The notes beneath the pieces were generated by a model. That model was not told the origin of the DNA. It did no database searches and saw only the letters and a program-made list of their open reading frames with translations. DNA of 64,000 bases, taken from positions 62,001 to 126,000 of the forward strand of contig NZ_JANDBD010000012.1 of assembly GCF_024320865.1 (NCBI RefSeq), given 5' to 3'. Below, in pieces: positions 47,520 through 55,352 of the stretch. The stretch is from Mycolicibacterium arenosum. Its GTDB lineage: Bacteria; Actinomycetota; Actinomycetes; Mycobacteriales; Mycobacteriaceae. Every line of letters begins with the position of its first letter. Position 1 is the stretch's first letter. A program made the translations under genes and the position numbers.

Positions 47520-48520
47520 GCGCTCCGCGACAACGCGGGCTCCCCCAGCGGATGGTGGCACTCGGCGACATGACCTCCCGGAGCCTCGGCGGCCGCGGGC
47601 CGCTCCGTGGCGCAGATGTCGGTCGCCTTCCAGCATCTGGTGCGGAACCGGCAGCCCGACGGCGGGTTGAGCGGTGACGGCACCTCACCCTTGAGCAGGA
47701 TGCGATCTCCGCGCTGCGCGGCGTCCAGCTTGGGCGCCGCGGACATGAGCGCGGCGGTGTACGGATGCTGCGGCGAGTCGAACACCGCTTCTGTGGAGCC
47801 GGATTCGATGATCCGGCCCAGGTACATCACCGACACCCGGTCGGCCACGTGACGCACCACCGACAGGTCGTGCGAGATGAACACGTAGGAGATCTTCAGT
47901 TCCTGCTGCAGATCGTTGAGCAGGTTCAGCACCTGCGCCTGCACCGACAGGTCGAGCGCGGAGACCGGCTCATCGCAGATGATCACGTCGGGATCGAGCG
48001 CCAGCGCGCGGGCGATGCCGATGCGCTGTCGCTGGCCTCCCGAGAACTCCTGCGAGTACTTGTCCGCGGCCTTGGCGCCGAGCCCGACGAGGTCGAGCAA
48101 CCCGCGCACCCGCATGTCGCGGTCGGCCCGGTTCTTGACCAGGCCCTTGTGGGTTCGCCACGGCTCGGCGATGAGGTCGGCCGCCGTCATCCGGGCGTTG
48201 AGCGACGCGTAGGGATCCTGGAACACCATCTGCACCCGCCTGCGGAACTTCAGCAGGTCCTTGCCGCGCAGTCCGAACGGGTCGATCCCGTCGAACGTCA
48301 CCGTTCCCGCATCGGGCCGCTCGAGCATCATCAGCGTGCGGGCCAGCGTCGACTTGCCGCACCCCGATTCGCCGACCAGACCGAGGGTTTCGCCGCGGGC
48401 GAGGTCGAGGTCGATCCCGTCCAGCGCGCACAGCTTCGCCTTGCCCCCACGGCCGCCGGGCACGCGGAACGACTTCGTCAGGTCACGGACGGTGAGCAGC
48501 TGATCGTCCTTGTCAGACAT
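47516..48520 (-). CDS. oligo/dipeptide ABC transporter ATP-binding subunit, DppF/OppF type
   Basis: A 334-residue ATPase. Walker [11 protein letters not shown]-loop [10 protein letters not shown], signature FSGGQRQR, Walker [13 protein letters not shown] and H-loop [12 protein letters not shown] are intact. The C-terminal oligopeptide-type extension carries a Cys-rich motif ([16 protein letters not shown]...ECHHP) that binds an Fe-S cluster in this subfamily. Start ATG 48520 overlaps the partner ATPase gene by 8 bp. It energises the importer encoded by the next four genes. Confidence 0.92.
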   Translation of the reverse strand: MSDKDDQLLTVRDLTKSFRVPGGRGGKAKLCALDGIDLDLARGETLGLVGESGCGKSTLARTLMMLERPDAGTVTFDGIDPFGLRGKDLLKFRRRVQMVFQDPYASLNARMTAADLIAEPWRTHKGLVKNRADRDMRVRGLLDLVGLGAKAADKYSQEFSGGQRQRIGIARALALDPDVIICDEPVSALDLSVQAQVLNLLNDLQQELKISYVFISHDLSVVRHVADRVSVMYLGRIIESGSTEAVFDSPQHPYTAALMSAAPKLDAAQRGDRILLKGEVPSPLNPPSGCRFRTRCWKATDICATERPAAAEAPGGHVAECHHPLGEPALSRSA

Positions 48521-49547
48521 TCGAGACCTCTTCCGGGAAGTGGCACGCCGACGCGCGTCGGGCGCCGACGGATTGGAGTTCGGGCCGGTCCGTCCGGCAG
48601 ACGTCGCCGGCGAGCGGGCAGCGCGCCTGGTACACACAGCCCTCGGGGATCGAGTGCAGGTCCGGTGGCGAACCGCCGATCGACTTGAGGTGCGCGCCGC
48701 GCTCGGCGTTGACGGGCACCGAGTTCAGCAGGCCCTTGGTGTACGGATGCTTCGGGTTGCCGAAAACCTCGGCGACGGACCCGGTTTCGACGACGGTGCC
48801 CGCGTACATCACCGCGACGCGGTCGGCTTCCTCGGCGACCAGTGCCAGGTCGTGGGTGATCAGCACGACGGCCATGTCAAACTCGGTGCGCAGGCTCTTC
48901 AGCAGTGCCATGATCTGCGCCTGCACCGTGACGTCGAGCGCGGTCGTCGGCTCGTCGGCGATCAGCACCCGCGGGTTCAGCGCGACGGCCATGGCGATCA
49001 GCAGCCGCTGACGCATGCCACCGGAGAACTGGTGCGGATACGAGTTCAGCCGCTCCTCGGGCTGCGGAATGCCCACGCGGGTCATGAGTTCGGTGGCCTT
49101 GCGCTTCGCGTCCTTGGCCTTCATCCCGTGGTGGATGCGGAACGGCTCGGCCAGCTGAGTGCCGACGGTGTAGAGCGGATTGAGCGCGGTGAGCGCGTCC
49201 TGGAAGACGATCGCCAGCTCGGTGCCCGCCATCTCGCGGCGCGTCTTCCGGTTGGCGGCGAGGATGTCGGCGGTTCCGTTCTTGCCTGCCAGTTCGGCGG
49301 TGCCCGACGTCACTTCGGCGACCGGTTCGAGCAGGCCGACGAGGGCGGTGGCGGTCATCGACTTGCCGCACCCCGATTCCCCGAGCAGTGCCAGGGTTTC
49401 GCCGCGGTGCGCGGCGAAGGTCACGTTGTCGACGGCGCGCACCGTGCCGGACACGGTGCGGATGTCGACGGTGAGGCCTTCGACCCGCAGCGCCGGATCG
49501 GCGTCGGCGTGCTCGGCGGCGGGCGGGTGTTCTGCAACTGCGGTCAT
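48513..49547 (-). CDS. oligo/dipeptide ABC transporter ATP-binding subunit, DppD/OppD type
   Basis: A 344-residue ATPase paired with the DppF-type subunit. Motifs: Walker [11 protein letters not shown]-loop [11 protein letters not shown], signature FSGGMRQR, Walker [14 protein letters not shown]-loop [12 protein letters not shown], and the C-terminal Cys cluster [15 protein letters not shown]. The Walker A ends GKSM rather than GKST, as in other OppD proteins. The ATG at 49547 is 22 bp after the DppC-type permease gene. Confidence 0.92.
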   Translation of the reverse strand: MTAVAEHPPAAEHADADPALRVEGLTVDIRTVSGTVRAVDNVTFAAHRGETLALLGESGCGKSMTATALVGLLEPVAEVTSGTAELAGKNGTADILAANRKTRREMAGTELAIVFQDALTALNPLYTVGTQLAEPFRIHHGMKAKDAKRKATELMTRVGIPQPEERLNSYPHQFSGGMRQRLLIAMAVALNPRVLIADEPTTALDVTVQAQIMALLKSLRTEFDMAVVLITHDLALVAEEADRVAVMYAGTVVETGSVAEVFGNPKHPYTKGLLNSVPVNAERGAHLKSIGGSPPDLHSIPEGCVYQARCPLAGDVCRTDRPELQSVGARRASACHFPEEVSNV

Positions 49548-49569
49548 GGCGTGCCTTTCTCCGGGGCTG

Positions 49570-50553
49570 TCAGGCGAGACGCGTGGTGGTCTTGGCGAAG
49601 CGGGACAACCGCTTCTGCGGGATGGTGAGGCGCCAGCGCTGCGCGGGATCGGTGGCTATGCGGGCCCATGCGGCGAGGATGGTCGAGGCGACCGTCGTGA
49701 TGACGATGGCCAGGCCGGGGAAGAACGACAGCCACCACGCCGTGTGCAGGTAGGTGCGGCCCTGCGCGACCATCAGGCCCCAGCTGACGTCGGGCGGCTG
49801 GATGCCGATGCCGAGGAAGCTCAGCGAGCTCTCCGCCAGCATGACGTAGCAGAAGTCCAGGGTGGCGACCGTCAGCAGCGTCGGGAGCACGATCGGTACC
49901 ACGTGCCGGGTGATGATCGACGTCCCGCTGGCGCCGAACGTCCTTGCAGCGTCCACGAACACGCGGCTCGACAGCTCGGCCGACTCCGCCCGCGCCGTCC
50001 GCAGGTACACCGGGATGCGGGTGATCGCCAGCACCAGCACGATGTTGGCCGCACTCGGCGAGAACACGTACAGCACGACGACCGCGAGCAGTAGCGACGG
50101 GAAGCTCATGATGACGTCGGCGATCCGCATCGCCAGCGTCTCGCGCCACCCGCGGTAGTAGCCGGCCCACATGCCGATGATCGAGCCGACGACGGCCGAG
50201 ATCACGACGGCGGGGATCGCGACCGACAGGGTCGTCTGGCAGGCGACCACGAGACGGGCCAGCATGCTGCGGCCCAGCGGGTCGGTGCCGAGGATGTTGG
50301 CCCAGCCGTGCGCCAGCGTGAACGGCGCCTGGTTGGAGTTGTCGAGGTCGATCTTCGTCGCGAGATCGCCCATCAGCCACGGGCCGACGAGGGCGGTCAG
50401 GAAGACCAGCGCCAGCACGATCGCGGCGCAGGCGGCGACGCGATCGTTGAGCAGCATGCGCAGCCACACCTTGCGGCCGGACGTGCGCTTGCCGTCCTCG
50501 CCGACGATCGCCGTCGTGGGCTTGACCGGGACCAGGTCGAGTTGAGTGCTCAT
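49570..50553 (-). CDS. ABC transporter permease, DppC/OppC type
   Basis: A 327-residue permease with about six helices. The OppC-type N-terminal region includes GTDPLGRSMLARLVVACQTTL, and the EAA-like loop reads SRVFVDAARTFGASGTSIITRHVVPIVLP (core DAARTFGASG). It forms the pore with the DppB-type subunit 13 bp upstream. ATG at 50553. Confidence 0.92.
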   Translation of the reverse strand: MSTQLDLVPVKPTTAIVGEDGKRTSGRKVWLRMLLNDRVAACAAIVLALVFLTALVGPWLMGDLATKIDLDNSNQAPFTLAHGWANILGTDPLGRSMLARLVVACQTTLSVAIPAVVISAVVGSIIGMWAGYYRGWRETLAMRIADVIMSFPSLLLAVVVLYVFSPSAANIVLVLAITRIPVYLRTARAESAELSSRVFVDAARTFGASGTSIITRHVVPIVLPTLLTVATLDFCYVMLAESSLSFLGIGIQPPDVSWGLMVAQGRTYLHTAWWLSFFPGLAIVITTVASTILAAWARIATDPAQRWRLTIPQKRLSRFAKTTTRLA

Positions 50554-50566
50554 CGTGTTGTCTCCC

Positions 50567-51496
50567 TTAAACCTTCGCCGGTTCCCGGACGCGGGCGTCG
50601 AGTAACGCGTAGCCGGCGTCGATGAGGATGTTGAGGATGAAGATGCTCACCGCGGTGAGAAGCACGGCCGCCTGCAGCACGGCGAAGTCGCGCTGCAGGA
50701 TCGCGTCGATCATCAGCTTGCCGATGCCGGGCCAGCCGAAGATGGCCTCGACGACCACCGCGCCGTTGATGAGCCCGACGGCCAGGTCGCCCGCGACGGT
50801 CAGCGCGGGGGCGGCCGCGTTGCGCAGGGCGTGGTGGGTGACGACGCGGAGGTCGCTGGCACCCTTGCTGCGCGCCAGCCGGACGTACGGCGCCGACAGC
50901 GCCGACACCATGGCGCCGCGCACCACCTGGGTGAGCACGCCGAGCGGGCGGATCATCAGCGTCGCGATCGGCAGGATCCACGACAGGATGCCCGCGTCCG
51001 TGCCGGAGGTCGGGAGCCAGCCCATCAGCACCGAGAACAGCCAGACACCGGTGATGGCGAACCAGAAGTCGGGGATGCTGGCGGCGGTCATCGACAGCAG
51101 GCTGGAGAACCGGTCGGCCAGTGAGTTCGGCCGGTACGCGGCCCAGCAGCCGATGACGATCGCGCCGATGATCGCGAGAACCATTGTGGTGAGCGCCAAC
51201 TGAAGCGTGGCGGGGAACGCCCGCAACGCCATGTCGGACGCCGACTCACCCGTCCGCAACGAGGTGCCGAAATCGAGGTGGATGACACCCTTGAAGTAGT
51301 CGACCAGCTGCGTGGGGAAGGAGTCGTTGAACCCGTTGGCTTCGGCGAACGCCTCGCGCTGCGCCGGTGTCGCGGATTCGGGCAGGTACAGGTTGGTGGG
51401 GTCACCGGTGAGCCTGGCCAGGAAGAACACTCCGAGCAGGACGATGATCAAAGGCAGTGCGCTGGTGGACATCCGGCGTCGGACGAACGAGAGCAT
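50567..51496 (-). CDS. ABC transporter permease, DppB/OppB type
   Basis: A 309-residue permease with about six helices. The N-terminal periplasmic OppB-type segment is FFLARLTGDPTNLYLPESAT, and the EAA loop is YVRLARSKGASDLRVVTHHALRNAAAP (core LARSKGASD). It starts 17 bp after the substrate-binding lipoprotein gene; ATG at 51496. Confidence 0.92.
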   Translation of the reverse strand: MLSFVRRRMSTSALPLIIVLLGVFFLARLTGDPTNLYLPESATPAQREAFAEANGFNDSFPTQLVDYFKGVIHLDFGTSLRTGESASDMALRAFPATLQLALTTMVLAIIGAIVIGCWAAYRPNSLADRFSSLLSMTAASIPDFWFAITGVWLFSVLMGWLPTSGTDAGILSWILPIATLMIRPLGVLTQVVRGAMVSALSAPYVRLARSKGASDLRVVTHHALRNAAAPALTVAGDLAVGLINGAVVVEAIFGWPGIGKLMIDAILQRDFAVLQAAVLLTAVSIFILNILIDAGYALLDARVREPAKV

Positions 51497-51513
51497 GTGG
51501 GCTGTCTCCCTGG

Positions 51514-53091
51514 TCAGGACGGGTTGGGGGGCGTAGTGACTCCGGGCGGCTGGATCACTGTCATCTCTGACAACCGCATCTCGTCACCGGTCGCGGAATT
51601 GGGGGTGTAGCCGACGCGTTCCGATTTTCCGAGGATGCCCTGCATGTGCGCCAGGTAGGCCAGCTGCATGATCTCCTCGGGCTCCTCGGCGAACAGCTTC
51701 GCGAGTGCGTCCTGGCGGGCCTGGCCGGTGAGGGCCTCCGCGGCGTCGATCTTCCTGTCGAATGCTGGGGTGCCGTAGGCATTCTGAGGTCCGGTACTGC
51801 GGATGTACTGATCCAGTGAGAACGCCGCGTCACCGGCCTGGTTGCCGTGCATGATCATGACGAGGTACGGCCCGGTGTTCTCCGGGAACGGCCGCAGCTG
51901 GTACTGCAGCTGGGCTGCGGTGTCCATCATCTCGATCTTGACGTTCAGGCCGATCTCGGCCAGCTCGCTCTGCATCACCTCGATGGTCTCGGCGATCTTC
52001 GGGAACTGTGCGGTGCGGCCGATGAGGCGGATCTCCTTGTCGACTGGCACGCCGTCGGCCTTGGCCTCTGCGATCAGCTGCTTAGCCTTGTCCGTGTCGT
52101 GCGGGAACGGCTGCAGGTCGGGGTTGTAGCCGACGACCCCGGTCGGGATCAGCTGCGACGCCGGCTCGCCGAGACCGCGGAAGAGCGCCTTGACGATGCC
52201 GGTGCGGTTGATCGAGTAGTTGATCGCCTGCCGCACGCGCATGTCGTCGAGCGGCGGCTCGGTAGCCTGAATGCGCAGCGCGGTCGTCTCGTTGTTATCG
52301 AACGGCACACCCAGATCGCCTGCGCCGTCTTCGGGGCCCAGACCGGTCGCGATGTCGGCCTCGTCGTTGGTGATCATGGCGGCGCGCACGCTTCCCTCAC
52401 TGCGCCACTGGTATTCGGCCTTGGCGAAGGAGGGCGCCTCACCCCAGTAGCGGTCGTTGCGGGTGAGCACCAGCTTCTGGCCGTACTCCCAGTTGTCGAT
52501 GGCGTACGGCCCGGTGCCGATGGGCTCGCGCACCTTCTCGGTCGTGCTCGTCGTGCGCGGCACGATCTCCACAAACGAGATCCGCAGCGGCAGAATCGGA
52601 TCCGGCTTCGCGGTGGTGACGACGAGTGTCCTGTCGTCGGGAGTCTCGAGCCCGAGCTTCTCGTCCCCGAACACGTAGCCGTCGACGTTGCACTGCAGGT
52701 CCGAGTTCACGGCGCGGTCGATGGCGAACTTGGCGTCTTCGGCGGTGAACGGCGCGCCGTTGGAGAACGTCACGCCGTCACGGAGGTCGAACGTCCACCG
52801 ATTCGGGGAGTCCTGCCGCCACGCGGTGGACAGCAGCGGGGTCAGGTCGCCGGAGGAGGGATCGCGCTCGATGAGCGGTTCGGTGATGTTGGAGCGGACG
52901 ACGATGCCGGTCGAGGTGAGCGAGCTCTCGCAGGGCTCCAGCGTCGGCGGTTCCTGGGAGATGACGATCCGAAGCGTGCCGGGGTCGTACCCGCCGCGGC
53001 CCGAGTTGGCGACCGTGCAGCCGCCTGCCACCAGCGACACGCACGCGGCGAGCGCCGCGATGCTCGCGGTCTTGGCGCGCTTTGCGGCCAT
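51514..53091 (-). CDS. substrate-binding lipoprotein of a peptide-type ABC importer (SBP family 5)
   Basis: A 525-residue extracellular binding protein. The signal sequence (KRAKTASIAALAACVSLVAGGC) ends in a lipobox with Cys25. Family-5 markers are GTLRIVISQEPPTLEPCESS, WTFDLRDGVTFSNGAPFTAED, IGTGPYAIDNWEYGQKLVL and LRIQATEPPLDDMRVRQAINYSI. Family 5 proteins bind peptides, but also nickel chelates, opines and sugar acids or oligosaccharides. As the first gene of a run that ends with glucarate dehydratase, a sugar acid or its conjugate may be the ligand. ATG 53091 is preceded by ctggaggaacac, a good ribosome site. Confidence 0.92.
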   Translation of the reverse strand: MAAKRAKTASIAALAACVSLVAGGCTVANSGRGGYDPGTLRIVISQEPPTLEPCESSLTSTGIVVRSNITEPLIERDPSSGDLTPLLSTAWRQDSPNRWTFDLRDGVTFSNGAPFTAEDAKFAIDRAVNSDLQCNVDGYVFGDEKLGLETPDDRTLVVTTAKPDPILPLRISFVEIVPRTTSTTEKVREPIGTGPYAIDNWEYGQKLVLTRNDRYWGEAPSFAKAEYQWRSEGSVRAAMITNDEADIATGLGPEDGAGDLGVPFDNNETTALRIQATEPPLDDMRVRQAINYSINRTGIVKALFRGLGEPASQLIPTGVVGYNPDLQPFPHDTDKAKQLIAEAKADGVPVDKEIRLIGRTAQFPKIAETIEVMQSELAEIGLNVKIEMMDTAAQLQYQLRPFPENTGPYLVMIMHGNQAGDAAFSLDQYIRSTGPQNAYGTPAFDRKIDAAEALTGQARQDALAKLFAEEPEEIMQLAYLAHMQGILGKSERVGYTPNSATGDEMRLSEMTVIQPPGVTTPPNPS

Positions 53092-53395
53092 GTGTTCCTC
53101 CAGATGTCGGATGTGACGTCCACGTATGTGGATGCAATCTGTGACGGTAGACACACGGTAGGAGTGGCCGGAGAAGACCGTCAACCCGGCTCAATCGGCG
53201 ATTTCACGGCTTTTCCGGCCTTCCGCGCAGCCCCGATGGGTGCCGGAAAATCATGTCTGAGCTGGCACTTCAGCGCTGCATCGCGCAGTTTGATACCGGT
53301 CCCGGCGCGCCGAAACTCCAGTGATACGGCTTCTGCACTAATTGATGCTATTTCCGTGTTGGACAGGTATCCGCAGGTCTTCCTACCGTGTAGTG
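53092..53395. promoter_or_regulatory. divergent promoter region with shared CTACCGT motifs
   Basis: This 304-bp gap separates the importer operon (minus) from a dehydrogenase gene (plus) and holds no credible gene. The 11-mer tcctaccgtgt occurs at 53381-53391 on the plus strand and at 53153-53163 on the minus strand, pointing outward each time. Next to the minus-strand copy is a second CGGTAG exactly 11 bp away (53145-53150 and 53156-53161). On the plus side TACCGT (53384-53389) could be a -10 placed seven bases before the GTG at 53396, which would give a leaderless transcript. An IclR or other operator role is inferred. Confidence 0.5.
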
Positions 53396-54382
53396 GTGCA
53401 CGCGCATCCCGTAACCCCGTCCGAGTCCACGGTTCTGCAGGTCGGCCCCCTGAAGCCGTCGCTGGCCGAGACGCTGCGCACGGAGTACGGCGCGGCCGTG
53501 CTGCCCGAGGATGCGACCGATCGCGCCCGGTTCCTCACCGACGGCGCCGCCCGCGTCACCGCGGTAGTCACCTCGGGCCGCACCGGCGTCGACGCCGACC
53601 TGATGGCGGCTTTGCCGAACCTGGGCGCGGTGATCAACTTCGGCGTCGGTTACGACACCACGGACGTCGATGCCGCGAGCGCACACGGTATCGGCGTGAG
53701 CAACACCCCGGACGTGCTCACCGACTGCGTGGCCGACACCGCGGTCGGCCTGATGATCGACGTGATGCGCCGGTTCTCCGCCGCCGACCGCTTCGTGCGG
53801 GCGGGTCGCTGGCCGGCCGAGGGCAATTTCCCGCTGACCCGGCAGATGAGCAACTCCAGCGTCGGCGTCATCGGCCTAGGTCGGATCGGCGGGGCAATCG
53901 CCAAGCGGCTCAACGCCTTCGGGTGCACCATCAGCTACCACAACCGACGTGAAGTCGCCGACTCGCCCTACCGCTACGTCGGCTCGCCGGTCGACCTGGC
54001 GCGTGACGTGGACGTGCTGGTGGTCGCCGCGGCAGGCGGCAGTGGGACCCGTCAACTGGTCGACGCGGACGTCATCGAGGCGCTCGGCCCGCGCGGCTAC
54101 CTGATCAACATCGCGCGCGGCAGCGTCGTCGACGAGCCCGCACTCGTCGACGCGCTGGTGCACGGCCGGCTGGCCGGCGCCGGGCTCGACGTGTTCGCAG
54201 ACGAACCCTACGTACCCGCAGCGCTTTTCGAGCTCGATAACGTCGTGCTGCTGCCGCACGTGGGCAGCGGCACCGTCGAAACCCGAGCCGAGATGGAGGC
54301 GCTCACACTGCGCAACCTCGACGAGTTCCTCGCCACGGGTCGACTCGTCACGCCGGTCGTAGAACCGGGCGTCCGGGTCTGA
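53396..54382 (+). CDS. D-isomer-specific 2-hydroxyacid dehydrogenase
   Basis: A 328-residue NAD(P)-dependent dehydrogenase with cofactor loop GVIGLGRIGGAIAKRLNAFG, catalytic Arg in NIARGSVVDEPAL and catalytic His in LLPHVGSGTVETR. The pattern is closest to glyoxylate/hydroxypyruvate reductases. Two adjacent GTG codons, 53393 and 53396, are possible; no ribosome site is visible, and a -10-like TACCGT stands seven bases upstream, so the mRNA may be leaderless. It is divergent from the importer operon and convergent with the LysR gene (13 bp between stops). Likely works in the same catabolic route as the glucarate dehydratase cluster. Confidence 0.85.
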   Translation: MHAHPVTPSESTVLQVGPLKPSLAETLRTEYGAAVLPEDATDRARFLTDGAARVTAVVTSGRTGVDADLMAALPNLGAVINFGVGYDTTDVDAASAHGIGVSNTPDVLTDCVADTAVGLMIDVMRRFSAADRFVRAGRWPAEGNFPLTRQMSNSSVGVIGLGRIGGAIAKRLNAFGCTISYHNRREVADSPYRYVGSPVDLARDVDVLVVAAAGGSGTRQLVDADVIEALGPRGYLINIARGSVVDEPALVDALVHGRLAGAGLDVFADEPYVPAALFELDNVVLLPHVGSGTVETRAEMEALTLRNLDEFLATGRLVTPVVEPGVRV

Positions 54383-54395
54383 CGGCTCGCGAGTT

Positions 54396-55334
54396 CTAGC
54401 CGTCGACGAACTCGTCCACCAGATCGTCGGTGGTCCATTCGCGCTGCGGCAGCACGTCGCGAAGCAGTCGCAGCAGCGCGGGGTTCGTGCTGTCGCTGCG
54501 CCAGGCGGCGTCGAGTTCGACCGGACGCTCCCGGAATGCGGCGATCGAACGGAACGTCACCCCCTCCGGATGCAACGTCGTGGCCGACGCGGGCACCAGC
54601 GCGATGCCGATCCCGGAGCGCACCAGCACCAGCATGGTGTGCACCTGCGTCACGAACTGAACGTAGTGGGGCGTCGCGCCGGCGATCGTGAACGTGCTGA
54701 TGAGCAGTTCGTTGAAGTAGCGCGCCTCCACCGGCGAGTACATGATGACGTCCTGACCGTCGAGGTCGTTGAGCGTCAGCTGCCGCTCGATCCCGGCGAG
54801 CGGGTGCGCGGCGGGAAGCGCGGCGACCAACTGCTCGTGCAGCAGCGGCCGCGACACGATGCCCGGTCGCTTCAGCGGCGGCCGCGCCATCCCGAGGTCG
54901 ATGTCACCGCTCGCCAGACCCTCCAGCTGTGCCGCCGAAACCATCTCCCGCAGTTCGAGTTTGACATCCGGTAGTTGCTCGCGGGTGCGCTCCAGCAGCC
55001 GCGGCAACACCGCGTGTGCCGACGCGGCGGTGAAGCCGACCACGACCGTGCCGAGGTCACCCGCGGGCACCCGCTTGACCGTCAACGCCGCACCTTCGGC
55101 GAGTTGCAGGATGCGCCGGGCGTCCGGAAGGAACGCCACGCCGGCCGGCGTCAGCGTGACCGACCGGGTGGTGCGATCGATCAGCTGCACACCGAGTTCC
55201 GACTCGAGCTGTTGAATCTGCCTGCTCAGCGGCGGCTGCGTCATGTGCAGGCGTTCGGCGGCACGGCCGAAGTGCAGCTCCTCCGCCACCGCGATGAAGC
55301 AGGACAGCCTGGCCAGAGAGAACACGGCGAACAC
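54396..55334 (-). CDS. LysR-family transcriptional regulator
   Basis: A 312-residue regulator. The winged helix spans residues 4-65 (FIAVAEELHFGRAAERLHMTQPPLSRQIQQLE, key part FGRAAERLHMTQPPLSRQI). The C-terminal periplasmic-binding-like domain begins near residue 93 (GTVVVGFTAASAHAVL). It starts at GTG 55334, 18 bp after the xanthine dehydrogenase gene and in the same direction, so it is probably cotranscribed with that gene and regulates purine use. It could instead act on the divergent dehydrogenase; the sequence does not decide. Confidence 0.9.
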   Translation of the reverse strand: MFAVFSLARLSCFIAVAEELHFGRAAERLHMTQPPLSRQIQQLESELGVQLIDRTTRSVTLTPAGVAFLPDARRILQLAEGAALTVKRVPAGDLGTVVVGFTAASAHAVLPRLLERTREQLPDVKLELREMVSAAQLEGLASGDIDLGMARPPLKRPGIVSRPLLHEQLVAALPAAHPLAGIERQLTLNDLDGQDVIMYSPVEARYFNELLISTFTIAGATPHYVQFVTQVHTMLVLVRSGIGIALVPASATTLHPEGVTFRSIAAFRERPVELDAAWRSDSTNPALLRLLRDVLPQREWTTDDLVDEFVDG

Positions 55335-55352
55335 TCCAATGCTGTTCCTGCA

